The notes beneath the pieces were generated by a model that saw nothing but the letters and a program-made list of their open reading frames with translations, was not told where the DNA came from and searched no databases. A program made the position numbers and the translations under genes. 64,000 bases of DNA, taken from Ureibacillus massiliensis 4400831 = CIP 108448 = CCUG 49529 (lineage in GTDB: Bacteria > Bacillota > Bacilli > Bacillales_A > Planococcaceae). Positions 22,832-31,197 of this stretch are shown one piece after another; position 1 is the stretch's first letter; every line of letters begins with the position of its first letter. The DNA lies in NCBI RefSeq assembly GCF_000772965.1, contig NZ_JPVQ01000003.1:1-64000 (forward strand). Direction: 5' to 3'.

Positions 22832-23932
22832 ATGTCACTAACAGCTGGTATCGTAGGTTTACCGAATGTAGGGAAATCTACTTTATTTAATGCAATAACA
22901 AAAGCAGGCGCACTTGCAGCCAATTATCCATTCGCAACAATCGATCCAAATGTAGGTGTTGTAGAAGTACCAGATGCACGTTTAGCAAAATTAACAGAAT
23001 TAGTCGTACCAAAGAAAACAGTACCAACTGCATTTGAATTTACTGATATTGCAGGGATCGTTAAAGGCGCTTCAAAGGGTGAAGGATTAGGGAACAAATT
23101 CCTATCTCATATCCGTGAAGTAGATGCAATTTGCCAAGTAGTACGCTGTTTTGAAGATGAAAATATTACACACGTGTCAGGCTCTGTTAACCCAATTGAT
23201 GATATTGAAGTAATCAATTTAGAGTTAATTTTAGCTGATATGGAATCTGTGGAAAAACGTCTTCAACGAGTAAGTAAAATGGCGAAACAAAAGGATAAAG
23301 AAGCACTAATTGAAGAACCGGTTCTAATTAAAATTAAAGAAGCATTAGAAAATGAGAAACCAGCTCGTTCAGTCGATTTATCAGATGATGAATTAAAAGT
23401 AATTAAGGGCTTGCACTTATTGACAATTAAGCCAATGCTATACGTTGCAAATGTTTCGGAAGATGAAGTTGCCGATGCGGAAAATAACGAATATGTTAAA
23501 CAAGTAAAAGAATATGCAGCAAATGAGGGTGCACGAGTTATTACAGTTTGTGCAAAAATCGAAGAAGAAATTTCGGAGCTTGATGATGAAGAGAAAACAA
23601 TGTTCCTCCAAGAATTAGGTATTGAGGAATCTGGTTTAGATCAATTGATTAAAGCCTCATATGATTTATTAGGTTTGGCAACATACTTTACAGCAGGTGT
23701 TCAAGAAGTTCGTGCATGGACTTTCCGCAAAGGGATGAAAGCACCACAATGTGCTGGAATTATTCATACTGATTTTGAACGTGGTTTTATTCGTGCAGAA
23801 ACGGTTGCATACGATGATTTAGTGGAAGCCGGTTCAATGGCAGCTGCAAAAGAAGCTGGAAAAGTCCGATTAGAAGGTAAAGAATATATCGTACAAGACG
23901 GAGATGTTATGTTATTCCGTTTTAATGTATAA
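22832..23932 (+). CDS. ychF: Ribosome-binding ATPase YchF
   Basis: 366 residues. Obg-family P-loop NTPase that prefers ATP and binds ribosomes. G1 [13 protein letters not shown] at residues 8-20, [20 protein letters not shown], and a C-terminal TGS domain ([13 protein letters not shown] to [10 protein letters not shown]). The B. subtilis name is yyaF. A terminator follows. Confidence 0.97.
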   Translation: MSLTAGIVGLPNVGKSTLFNAITKAGALAANYPFATIDPNVGVVEVPDARLAKLTELVVPKKTVPTAFEFTDIAGIVKGASKGEGLGNKFLSHIREVDAICQVVRCFEDENITHVSGSVNPIDDIEVINLELILADMESVEKRLQRVSKMAKQKDKEALIEEPVLIKIKEALENEKPARSVDLSDDELKVIKGLHLLTIKPMLYVANVSEDEVADAENNEYVKQVKEYAANEGARVITVCAKIEEEISELDDEEKTMFLQELGIEESGLDQLIKASYDLLGLATYFTAGVQEVRAWTFRKGMKAPQCAGIIHTDFERGFIRAETVAYDDLVEAGSMAAAKEAGKVRLEGKEYIVQDGDVMLFRFNV

Positions 23933-23940
23933 ATAAGCGA

Positions 23941-23974
23941 AACTGCTATCATTTTTTTGGTAGCAGTTTTTTTG
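23941..23974 (+). terminator. ychF terminator
   Basis: AACTGCTA (23941-23948) pairs with TAGCAGTT (23961-23968) followed by TTTTTTG. Confidence 0.85.
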
Positions 23975-24027
23975 TTATTGATTTTATCTTTAAATTACGC
24001 AACTATATTTTAAAAGGGGGAATGGAA

Positions 24028-25062
24028 ATGTTTACAGAAAATGAAATGAAAAGAATAACTCAGTTGTCTAAACAGATGGAAGAGGCGCAAACTATCTTAC
24101 CTGAAATATTAGAAATTCTTTACGAGCATAAATTATTTAAAGTATTTGCACCGAATGCTTTAGGTGGATTAGAGCTTTCACTTATTGATGGATTAAAAAC
24201 ATTTCAACAAGCAGGTGTTATTGATGGAAATGTAGGATGGGCTGTGACAATTGGTTCTGGAGGGAATATGTTTATCCCACTTTTTAATGAAAAAGTTTGC
24301 GAGTCATATTTTATACATAAAGAAGCTGTCATAGCGGGAAGTGGTAAGTTTGGTGTTGCGAAAAAGGGGAATGGTGGCTATTTTATTGCTGGGCAATGGA
24401 AATATTGTAGTGGAGCCGATTATGCTACATTATTTACCATGAATTGTCGTGTCGAGGGAAATGATGAAATCGTGACTTGTAGTGTTCCACGTGAAATGGT
24501 AGAAGTTATTCCAGATTGGAATGCATTTGGCTTAAAAGCAACATCTAGTCACTCCATGAAGGTGGAAAATGTATTTGTAAAGGAAGAAGAGACATTTAAA
24601 TTTGGTAGCTTTCAAAATAAGTATGAATTACCTGTTCATAGCTTCCCATTTATGACTTTTTCAGAAGCATCTTTTTTCTCACTTTGTTTGGGATTAACAG
24701 AGAATCTCATGCATGAAGCAAAAACGACTCTAGAACGAAAAAAAGAACAATTAACTTTAGAACGATATAAAGTAGTAAAGGATAAGTGGACTTTCTTTTA
24801 CGAAAAAGAAAAGAATATTGAACAACAGTTTTATCCTTTGGTTTCTGATTTATGGGAAAAACATAAAAAGGGTAGCGAGCTTCAAGAAGATGAACTAACT
24901 CATTTTACTGCCTTTTGTAAAGAACAATCAGGTGAGTTATTACAGTCTGCCCATATCCTTATGCGTTATTTTGGTATGGAAGCAATTATGGAAAAGTCCC
25001 CATTAAATCGCGCATGGCGTAATTTATGTACGGCAAGTCAACATGCAATGTTAACACCTTAA
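24028..25062 (+). CDS. Acyl-CoA dehydrogenase-like flavoprotein
   Basis: 344 residues. The sequence resembles the acyl-CoA dehydrogenase superfamily, especially the short two-component flavin monooxygenase branch (HpaB/DszC type): an N-terminal helical domain (LPEILEILYEHKLFKVFAPNALGG), a central beta region (GYFIAGQWKYCSGADYATLF, WNAFGLKATSSHSMKVENVFV), and a C-terminal helical bundle. Substrate unknown. ATG 24028 is preferred because AAAAGGGGG is 7 bases upstream; an ATG at 24022 is too close to it. The gene has no obvious operon partner and contains a parS-like sequence. Confidence 0.8.
   Translation: MFTENEMKRITQLSKQMEEAQTILPEILEILYEHKLFKVFAPNALGGLELSLIDGLKTFQQAGVIDGNVGWAVTIGSGGNMFIPLFNEKVCESYFIHKEAVIAGSGKFGVAKKGNGGYFIAGQWKYCSGADYATLFTMNCRVEGNDEIVTCSVPREMVEVIPDWNAFGLKATSSHSMKVENVFVKEEETFKFGSFQNKYELPVHSFPFMTFSEASFFSLCLGLTENLMHEAKTTLERKKEQLTLERYKVVKDKWTFFYEKEKNIEQQFYPLVSDLWEKHKKGSELQEDELTHFTAFCKEQSGELLQSAHILMRYFGMEAIMEKSPLNRAWRNLCTASQHAMLTP
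24483..24498 (+). other. parS-like site
   Basis: TGTTCCACGTGAAATG, 14 of 16 identical to the B. subtilis parS with the CACGTG core intact. It lies inside the acyl-CoA-dehydrogenase-like gene, 14 kb from oriC. Confidence 0.5.
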
Positions 25063-25090
25063 TATAAAATACAATACTAGAACCTATTTA

Positions 25091-25137
25091 AAAACACCGT
25101 AAATGAAAGAAAAATGACTCTCATTTACGGTGTTTTT
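25091..25137. terminator. Bidirectional terminator between convergent genes
   Basis: AAAACACCGTAAATGA (25091-25106) pairs with TCATTTACGGTGTTTT (25121-25136), with A run on one side and T run on the other. It serves both the flavoprotein gene and the convergent DUF3267 gene. Confidence 0.9.
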
Positions 25138-25696
25138 ATTTATTTGTGTCAGTATAAACATATAGCCTAGGTAAATTAGGATCATCTTTTATAAGTGCAT
25201 TTTTAGGAAACTTTAAAAGCTCTTTGTACATATATATATCACCTGCTGCACCAGCAATAAGAAATGCGCCTAGAAGAACGACTAAATTTGAGTCTATGAT
25301 AATGCCTAAAATTGTTGGTAAAACACCAGTTGTCCATAAAGGTAATAATAAAGCTTTCTTCATCGCACTGTTTTTTAAAGGTTTAGTTGTTGTAGCATAA
25401 GCAACACCAAGCTTTAAATTTACACCATAATCAAGCTCTTTGATTTTTACTTTACCAAATATTACGAAACCAATCAGATGAAAAATTTCATGTAATACAA
25501 TTAAAAAAATGTAACCAATGATAAAGATAAGGAAACTCCAAAATGTAATGGTTATTGTTAAATGTTGATGAATAAGACCATTGGCAATGATGAAAAGTAC
25601 AGAAAGTAATAAAGTCGCCCATAAATTAACTTTTGCAATTTGTTTCATATTTAATTCGATAATGATTGGATTAGTATGATTTTCCAAAAAAATCAC
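25136..25696 (-). CDS. DUF3267 membrane protein with metalloprotease motif
   Basis: 186 residues with four predicted membrane segments. The HExxH motif lies in the second (LIVLHEIFHLIGFVIFG), with a later acidic residue, as in the DUF3267 family of membrane-embedded putative zinc proteases. Function unknown. The start is uncertain: GTG at 25696 has its AAAGGA only one base away, while TTG at 25687 would have it about 9 bases upstream. Confidence 0.8.
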   Translation of the reverse strand: MIFLENHTNPIIIELNMKQIAKVNLWATLLLSVLFIIANGLIHQHLTITITFWSFLIFIIGYIFLIVLHEIFHLIGFVIFGKVKIKELDYGVNLKLGVAYATTTKPLKNSAMKKALLLPLWTTGVLPTILGIIIDSNLVVLLGAFLIAGAAGDIYMYKELLKFPKNALIKDDPNLPRLYVYTDTNK

Positions 25697-25751
25697 GTCC
25701 TTTTTTCCATTATATCTGAGTTTATTAGGAAAGTGGAAGGGATATTCTTTG

Positions 25752-25780
25752 TTGCAAACATTATAGAATTATGATACAAT
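25752..25780 (+). promoter_or_regulatory. rpsF operon promoter
   Basis: -35 TTGCAA (25752-25757), 17-base spacer, -10 TACAAT (25775-25780), 80 bases ahead of rpsF. Confidence 0.7.
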
Positions 25781-25788
25781 TCAACGAT

Positions 25789-25833
25789 GTGAGTAATAGA
25801 ATTATTCACTCCTTGCTCGCTCATGAAGTGAGC
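25789..25833 (+). promoter_or_regulatory. Structured rpsF leader (possible S6:S18 autoregulatory RNA)
   Basis: Two consecutive hairpins lie in the 5' leader: GTGAGTAAT (25789-25797) with ATTATTCAC (25801-25809), and GCTCA with TGAGC near 25816-25833. The position fits the S6:S18-binding leader known for rpsF operons in Firmicutes, but I could not confirm the conserved bulge. Confidence 0.4.
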
Positions 25834-25861
25834 CAAAGTCCATAAGGAGGTGCAAAATTAG

Positions 25862-26149
25862 ATGAGAAAGTATGAATTAATGTACATCGTTCGCCCAAAC
25901 ATTGAAGAAGAAGCTAAAAAAGCTTTAGTTGAACGCTTCAACGAAGTATTAACTTCAAATGGTGCTGAAATCATCGAGTCAAAAGAATGGGGCAAACGCC
26001 GCCTTGCTTACGAAATCAACGACTTCCGCGAAGGTTACTACCAAATCGTGAAAGTAAACGCTGGTACAGTAGCAATCGATGAGTACACTCGTTTAGCTAA
26101 CATTAGTGAAGATATTATTCGTCACATCGCAGTTCGTGAAGAAGAATAA
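25862..26149 (+). CDS. rpsF: 30S ribosomal protein S6
   Basis: 95 residues, starting [17 protein letters not shown] with the conserved [10 protein letters not shown]. It binds S18 in the 30S platform. A strong AAGGAGGTG precedes the ATG. First gene of rpsF-ssb-rpsR. Confidence 0.98.
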   Translation: MRKYELMYIVRPNIEEEAKKALVERFNEVLTSNGAEIIESKEWGKRRLAYEINDFREGYYQIVKVNAGTVAIDEYTRLANISEDIIRHIAVREEE

Positions 26150-26194
26150 TAATAAAAATTGAGATAAAAAAAGCTGAAAAGGAGGTTGTATTTG

Positions 26195-26734
26195 ATGATT
26201 AACCGTGTTGTATTAGTTGGAAGACTAACAAAGGATCCAGAGCTTCGCTATACACCAAGTGGCATTCCGATGACTCGTTTTACAGTAGCTGTAAATAGAG
26301 CATTTTCGAATCAGTCAGGTGAACGTGAAGCTGATTTCATAAGCTGTGTGGCATGGAGAAAACAGGCTGAGAACTTAGCAAACTTCATGAAAAAAGGAAG
26401 TTTGATTGGTGTTGATGGTCGTATTCAAACAGGCAGTTTTGAAGGGCAAGACGGCAAACGTGTCTATACAACAGATGTAGTAGCAGATTCTGTGCAGTTC
26501 TTAGAGCCGCGCAGTGGAGGAGCTTCTCAAAACCAACAGTTTGGAGCACAGCCATCATATGGAAATCAGCCTGCATACAGTACAAGCCAACCACAGTATG
26601 GAAATCAACAGCAGGATTCGTTTGGTTCTTATCAACAACCTCAAAATCAGCAAAATTATACACGTGTAGATGAGGATCCATTTGCATCAAGCAAAGGTCC
26701 AATAGAAGTCTCTGAGGATGACTTACCATTCTAA
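26195..26734 (+). CDS. ssb: Single-stranded DNA-binding protein
   Basis: 179 residues from ATG 26195, with AAAAGGAGG 9 bases upstream. OB-fold at about 1-105 ([23 protein letters not shown]), a glutamine/serine/tyrosine-rich flexible linker, and the acidic tip DDLPF that docks partner proteins. Equivalent to B. subtilis ssbA. Between rpsF and rpsR, as in all Bacillales. Confidence 0.97.
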   Translation: MINRVVLVGRLTKDPELRYTPSGIPMTRFTVAVNRAFSNQSGEREADFISCVAWRKQAENLANFMKKGSLIGVDGRIQTGSFEGQDGKRVYTTDVVADSVQFLEPRSGGASQNQQFGAQPSYGNQPAYSTSQPQYGNQQQDSFGSYQQPQNQQNYTRVDEDPFASSKGPIEVSEDDLPF

Positions 26735-26787
26735 AAAGCGTTAGAACGAAATAACGCTAAAAATAAACAAAAAGGAGGAGACTGTAA

Positions 26788-27024
26788 ATGGCACAACGTC
26801 GCGGAGGCCGCAAACGCCGTAAAGTTTGCTACTTCACTTCAAACAACATTACTACAATCGACTATAAAGATGTAGATTTACTTAAAAAGTTCATTTCAGA
26901 ACGCGGTAAAATTTTACCACGTCGTGTAACTGGTACAAGTGCAAAATATCAACGTAAATTAACTACAGCTATTAAACGTTCACGTATTATGGCATTATTA
27001 CCATTCGTAGCTGAAGATAAATAA
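26788..27024 (+). CDS. rpsR: 30S ribosomal protein S18
   Basis: 78 residues, basic, with [20 protein letters not shown] and the C-terminal half [20 protein letters not shown] typical of S18. AAAGGAGGAG precedes the ATG. Last gene of the operon. Confidence 0.98.
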   Translation: MAQRRGGRKRRKVCYFTSNNITTIDYKDVDLLKKFISERGKILPRRVTGTSAKYQRKLTTAIKRSRIMALLPFVAEDK

Positions 27025-27041
27025 GCTATTAAAATAAAGCG

Positions 27042-27076
27042 CAACAAGGGTTTAACGACCTTTGTTGTGTTTTTTT
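27042..27076 (+). terminator. rpsF-ssb-rpsR terminator
   Basis: CAACAAGGG pairs with CCTTTGTTG (27059-27067), one G-U pair, then TGTTTTTTT. The backbone ends here; insertion-sequence remnants follow. Confidence 0.8.
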
Positions 27077-27221
27077 ATTTTTGTGAAGTTTGTATAATTA
27101 CTTTAAAAATATTCAAAAAAGTTAGTGAATATTGCATATTAAAAACTTGGAATATATGTTCCTATCAGATACATTGACAGTAGAAAAACATCAGAGAAAG
27201 TTTCGCCAGCTACACTTATAG

Positions 27222-27650
27222 CTACCTTGCCATCAAAAGTTCATTTTTCAGACATTTAGAAGCTATTGGAGGATTTTTAGAAGAATCACCATTAGTTAAT
27301 GCCTTTGAAAATTTAGCTATTGCTATCGCTTTTGGTTGTGCTATGGATAGTCCTTCTAGTAACCAGCACAATTCTTGTTGTGTTAAGTTTTGAACTTTTA
27401 CTTCATTTTTCGGCCATTGTAGCTTCCCATTATCAATAAGTTTATAAAGTAATGCGAATCCATCACGATCAAAATATAAACACTTATAGCGATCACGACT
27501 CCATCCAGAGAAAAGAAAAACTGCATCGCTATATGGATCAAGTTGAAATGTATCCTGTACAAGTGTTGCTAGTCCATCAATGCCTTTTCTCATATCCGTT
27601 CGGCCACAAATGATGTAGATATTTTTTACCTTAGTAAAATCATGAATCAT
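27222..27650 (-). CDS. IS66 family accessory protein TnpB
   Basis: 142 residues. The IS66 TnpB signature is clear: YIICGRTDMRKGIDGLATLV near the start and DAVFLFSGWSRDRYKCLYFD after it. It is needed for IS66 transposition together with TnpA and TnpC. The last 20 or so residues look unlike the family and may read through a deletion end. Overlaps the upstream gene by 11 bases. Confidence 0.85.
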   Translation of the reverse strand: MIHDFTKVKNIYIICGRTDMRKGIDGLATLVQDTFQLDPYSDAVFLFSGWSRDRYKCLYFDRDGFALLYKLIDNGKLQWPKNEVKVQNLTQQELCWLLEGLSIAQPKAIAIAKFSKALTNGDSSKNPPIASKCLKNELLMAR

Positions 27651-27828
27651 GATTACGCAATTCCTTAATAACCGTTTGAATGACGTAATTCTTAACGTCA
27701 GGGTAGAAGGAGATTTTTAAATGATTTGCTTGAATAACGCAAATAGGTTTTGCTGGTGTACGACCAGAAGAAGTAGTTTGAATGGCTTCCAATTTGACTG
27801 GAACGATTGATACTTTGTCCGTTGACAT
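27640..27828 (-). CDS. IS66-associated small protein (TnpA-like)
   Basis: 62 residues from ATG 27826-27828 (a TTG directly before it is also possible). GGGAGG lies at 27838-27843. It contains a short beta-rich segment (ICVIQANHLKISFYPD) found in the first protein of Bacillales IS66-type elements. Assignment relies on its position before tnpB. Confidence 0.6.
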   Translation of the reverse strand: MSTDKVSIVPVKLEAIQTTSSGRTPAKPICVIQANHLKISFYPDVKNYVIQTVIKELRNHDS

Positions 27829-27850
27829 CAAAAAGCACCTCCCTTTAATT

Positions 27851-28369
27851 TGAACTGCACCCCGTCAAGTAGACAATGGAAATAATAAAAAGCTTTAGGC
27901 GGCTGGAGCTCTATATTCTAAAGGGCTTAAGCCGTTTAATGTTTCTTGATAACGTTCGTTATTATAGAACGTAATGTAGGTATTAACCGCTTCTTTTAAC
28001 GCTTCGTATGACTCGAATTTATGTAAATAATACTTCTCTACTTTCAAAGTACCCCAAAATGCCTCAATTGGTCCGTTATCAATGCAGCGGCACACTCTTG
28101 ACATACTATGACTCATTTTTGCTTCTTCCATGATTCGCTTAAACTGCTTTGATGTATATTGATAGCCACGATCACTATGTAAATTTTATTGTATCGCGAT
28201 GAACATTAAAAATTTCCGCTACTTCATTTAATGTATAGCGCCCCTCGTGGTAAAACTTAATAATCTCTAATTTCTCTTCTTTAGAGAAGAAAAACTTTGA
28301 CATAAAAAACTCCCCATTTGATAAACAGATTTTATTTTTTAATCTGTCTACCTAATAGGGAGCATATCA
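27851..28369 (-). mobile_element. IS3-family (IS150-like) element with internal deletion
   Basis: Terminal inverted repeats at 27851-27875 and 28345-28369 match at 18 of 25 positions and begin TGA. Both flanks carry ATT, consistent with a 3-bp target duplication. Full elements of this group are over 1 kb, so more than half is missing; only the start of orfA and the end of orfB remain. It cannot transpose on its own. Confidence 0.85.
27895..28303 (-). pseudogene. IS3 transposase, orfA-orfB deletion fusion
   Basis: From 28303 leftwards, about 39 codons of orfA (MSKFFFSKEEKLEIIKFYHEG, helix-turn-helix start) run to about 28190, then break. The rve/integrase end of orfB follows in another frame: LHSDRGYQYTSKQF with the second catalytic aspartate, then IDNGPIEAFWGTLKVEKYY with the catalytic glutamate, ending LNGLSPLEYR. 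The first catalytic aspartate is deleted. Confidence 0.85.
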
Positions 28370-28462
28370 ATTGATACCTTAATAGTACCGAGAGGTGCGA
28401 TTAGAAAATATGCGTTATTTGATTTCGGGCTTACCTCCGATTTTTTAGTTAAGTATTTTATA

Positions 28463-28627
28463 ATGTTATATAAATTTTGGAGGGTTATATTCTTTTCTTT
28501 AGTACTCTTTCCAATTGGAATCCCTTTACTAAAAAAAGATAGGAATATTGACGAGCCTATGAGGATTATATTTTTTACTATTAAGCGGCTATTAATTCGC
28601 TTTTTAAAAGATTCTTATTTCAACTAA
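28463..28627 (+). CDS. Possible small hydrophobic peptide or gene remnant
   Basis: 54 codons from ATG. The product has a hydrophobic segment (VIFFSLVLFPIGIPLL) then a basic helix. No ribosome-binding site lies before the ATG. The same frame is open upstream to the IS3 right end at 28369, so it may be the 3' remnant of a longer gene cut by the insertion. I do not recognise the family. Confidence 0.3.
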   Translation: MLYKFWRVIFFSLVLFPIGIPLLKKDRNIDEPMRIIFFTIKRLLIRFLKDSYFN

Positions 28628-28696
28628 TAACAATTTAGTTTAAAAACGAGTAACGTATAATGATATTTCACGTCAAATTGTAAAGGGGGATATTCA

Positions 28697-29122
28697 ATGA
28701 AAATAATCTTCTTGTTTTTCGGAATACTAATTTGTTCCTTACTAATGACTTCTTGTAATTCAGAAACAAATGAACAAAGAATCAGTGAAATAACAGCTAA
28801 CGAACGAATAATTATTAATGGGAACCCAACTCCTGAAGAAATATTAGCAAACGATAAGGACGCAGATATTTTTCTAATTGGTGATGTTGTATATAAAAAT
28901 GCAGAAGATATTGAGTGGGTTAGGGAACTCGATTTAACTTTAGGTGAGAAGTCGGGTGAAATTAGGGAAATTACAAATATTAGTAGTGAATTTGAGAGTT
29001 ATACTGCTACTAAACTTCCTATTGGTACAGTTATATATACACCAGTTGAATCAAAAGGTCCGATAAAGATAGTGTTTATTGATAATAAAGAAATTCGTTA
29101 TTTAGGAATGATAGAAGGATAA
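28697..29122 (+). CDS. Hypothetical lipoprotein
   Basis: 141 residues. Signal peptide with lipobox LMTSC (Cys20), then a mostly beta/acidic domain that I cannot assign. A strong AAAGGGGG precedes the ATG. It stands alone between the insertion-sequence remnants and a DUF5071-like gene and was probably brought in with this accessory patch. The domain start (NERIIINGNPTPEEILANDK) suggests a small secreted or membrane-anchored protein, function unknown. Confidence 0.6.
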   Translation: MKIIFLFFGILICSLLMTSCNSETNEQRISEITANERIIINGNPTPEEILANDKDADIFLIGDVVYKNAEDIEWVRELDLTLGEKSGEIREITNISSEFESYTATKLPIGTVIYTPVESKGPIKIVFIDNKEIRYLGMIEG

Positions 29123-29452
29123 TAATTTATTATTCAACAAACTGGACCTTTATCTGCTACGAACTTTCCCGACTCAAACAAGATGTGGTTAACACAATCT
29201 TGGTAAAGGCTAGGCAATTTATGATTTAAGGATATTATCAAGAAGTTGAATGAGGAGGTAACGCTATGAAGACCTCCCAATGGGGTGATGTAAATCATGG
29301 CACAAAAAAATGAAAAATAGGATAATTATAGAGTTATTAGAGAAGTGAATGTGGATTCTATTTATTCCACTTTCACAAATGTTTAGAAAAGTACTATGAT
29401 AATTTTAAGAAGAAGTCTATAAATGTCAAAGGCTATGTTTAAGGAGATACTA
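29123..29452. other. Gene-poor stretch with a mini-ORF and hairpin
   Basis: No gene that I can support. At 29254-29277 GGAGGT pairs with ACCTCC. The left arm is also the ribosome-binding site of a 15-codon frame starting ATG at 29266, so the hairpin would hide it. Open frames without starts at 29127-29220 may be decayed coding sequence, family unknown. Confidence 0.3.
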
Positions 29453-29923
29453 ATGACAAACTATACCCACCTAGAAGATGAAGAAATTATTTACTATGTA
29501 TTTAATCTCAATTGGTTCCTTCCTAAGGAAATCCAAGAAGAGTCTATAGCAATCCTTTCCCAACTACCACCTGATAAAGTAGATATGTTGATTCCAAAGT
29601 ATGGTAAAGAATGTTGGAAAAACGCAGTATCGATATTAATTAAAATGGGTTATCCAAGAAATAAAAGGGCTTTACCAAAGTTAGCACGTTTATTACAGGA
29701 TAGAAATTGGCCAGGCGCGTTAGAGGCAATAGAGATATTTAGGAGGATAGGCAAGGAAATAAGCACTCCTTATATTGAAAGGGAATGTAAAGAGGCATTA
29801 CGATGTAAGGATATTGATTGGCTAGAACATTTATCTTTTGCTTGCAATAGTTTGGGTTTAACGAAAGAGGACTTTAACAATGAGAGTATTTATGAACAGA
29901 TGGAAAAGGTAGTGGAAGAATAA
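29453..29923 (+). CDS. DUF5071-like HEAT-repeat-type protein
   Basis: 156 residues from ATG 29453, chosen because AAGGAGAT lies 6 bases upstream; an in-frame ATG at 29423 lacks a clear site. All-helical, with a segment (LLQDRNWPGALEAIEIFRRIG) resembling DUF5071/HEAT-like proteins, some of which are suspected immunity proteins of polymorphic toxins. No toxin gene is visible beside it. Function unknown. Confidence 0.55.
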   Translation: MTNYTHLEDEEIIYYVFNLNWFLPKEIQEESIAILSQLPPDKVDMLIPKYGKECWKNAVSILIKMGYPRNKRALPKLARLLQDRNWPGALEAIEIFRRIGKEISTPYIERECKEALRCKDIDWLEHLSFACNSLGLTKEDFNNESIYEQMEKVVEE

Positions 29924-30163
29924 TCTCATCTAAGGCATAGAAAAATGATTCCTCGTTACATAAATCGTAATAGTCAGCAAGCAAGTAATTAGCTTGTCTT
30001 AAAAATAGGGATTCATATTATAGGGTAATTACTATCAAAAGAAGAGATTGAATACAATTGTTAAAAAGTCGACAAAAACTAAAATAGGTTTGTCGGCTCT
30101 TTATCTTTTATTAACTTTTGAGTTTTTACATTAAAAATGCCCCTTTTATGTCTTACTGCTTTT
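29924..30163. other. Non-coding stretch before yybS
   Basis: No gene seen. It contains a hairpin, AGTCGACAAA (30067-30076) with TTTGTCGGCT (30089-30098), followed by CTTTATCTTTT, which I read as a terminator closing the accessory patch. Confidence 0.5.
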
Positions 30164-30192
30164 TTGTCCAATAGACCAAAAAATGATACAAT
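30164..30192 (+). promoter_or_regulatory. yybS-gdpP operon promoter
   Basis: -35 TTGTCC (30164-30169), 17-base spacer, -10 TACAAT (30187-30192), 46 bases before yybS. Confidence 0.65.
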
Positions 30193-30237
30193 AGACGAAT
30201 GAAAACATTTCTGAACTAGTATAAAGGAAGGTTACAG

Positions 30238-31185
30238 ATGCCGAATAATCAAACAAAAGCTCTTGCACATGGTGCAATGATGATAGCACTATTTGGAGTA
30301 ATCATGCTGATTATTTTATATGTACCACTGCTAAGCCTGATTGCAACAATATTTGCACCACTTCCAATTGCGTGGTATAGCGCTAATTATAATCGTACAA
30401 TGTCTATTTTCGTGGCATTACTGGCATGTGTGATAACATTCATTTTTGGCGGTTTACTTGTTATACCAGCTGCCTTAATATTTTCCGCAATGGGTTTAGT
30501 CATCGGGATTAATATACAGCTCAAGAAAAGCAAGTTGTTCTTATTAATGACAACTGGACTCACAATGCTATTAGCATTTGCTGTTCTGTATGTTGTATCA
30601 TTGCAGTTATTTGGAATAGATTTTATTAAAGATTCGATTGAATTCACAAGGACTAGTTACGATAGCTATTTGGAACTCACAAAAACTCTAACAGGGCAGA
30701 CGCCACCAGTAAAAATGGAAGATTTAGAATTAATGTTTGCTATGATAGAGTCAACAATTCCAGCGGCAGTGACGCTTGGAGCCTTTGGGTTTGCATTTCT
30801 CATCATTTCAGTAAACTTACCAATTTTAAAAAGACTTAAAGTAGACGTACCAAAGTTTAGTGCATTTAAGGATTTAAGAATGCCGAAATCCATTCTTTGG
30901 TATTATTTAATTGTATTAACGATTAATTTGTTTGTAAGACCTGAAATTGGTACGACATTATATGTTATTATTTTAAATTTCTCTATGATTTTATGGGTAT
31001 TATTAACAATACAAGGGTTATCGTTTATTCATTATTTCTTAGACAAAAAGTTTAAATTATCAAATTTTGTAAAAGTACTTGTCACAATTATGGCTATTCC
31101 GATATATTCCTTTGTAATTCTAATAGGAATATTTGATTTAGGATTTAATATTCGCTCACTAGTGAAGGATAAGATTCAGAAGTAA
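30238..31185 (+). CDS. yybS: DUF2232 membrane protein YybS
   Basis: 315 residues with about eight membrane segments; family YybS/DUF2232, function unknown, resembling small-solute transporter substrate-binding subunits. Always upstream of gdpP in Bacillales, and here 12 bases before it. AAAGGAAGG precedes the ATG. Confidence 0.88.
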   Translation: MPNNQTKALAHGAMMIALFGVIMLIILYVPLLSLIATIFAPLPIAWYSANYNRTMSIFVALLACVITFIFGGLLVIPAALIFSAMGLVIGINIQLKKSKLFLLMTTGLTMLLAFAVLYVVSLQLFGIDFIKDSIEFTRTSYDSYLELTKTLTGQTPPVKMEDLELMFAMIESTIPAAVTLGAFGFAFLIISVNLPILKRLKVDVPKFSAFKDLRMPKSILWYYLIVLTINLFVRPEIGTTLYVIILNFSMILWVLLTIQGLSFIHYFLDKKFKLSNFVKVLVTIMAIPIYSFVILIGIFDLGFNIRSLVKDKIQK

Positions 31186-31197
31186 GGGGCTGATAAT

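Larger units (their letters stand above)
27222..27845 (-). mobile_element. IS66-family remnant (first two genes only)
   Basis: Two small adjacent genes of IS66 type are present, but the large DDE transposase gene (tnpC) that should follow is missing; only 197 bases separate tnpB from rpsR. I could not identify inverted repeats. The upstream end was interrupted by an IS3-type element inserted just before the ribosome-binding site of the first gene. Confidence 0.75.

Noticed and set aside
29127-29220. Two overlapping open frames after the lipoprotein gene
   Set aside because: No start or ribosome-binding site and no family recognised; noted only as possible decay.
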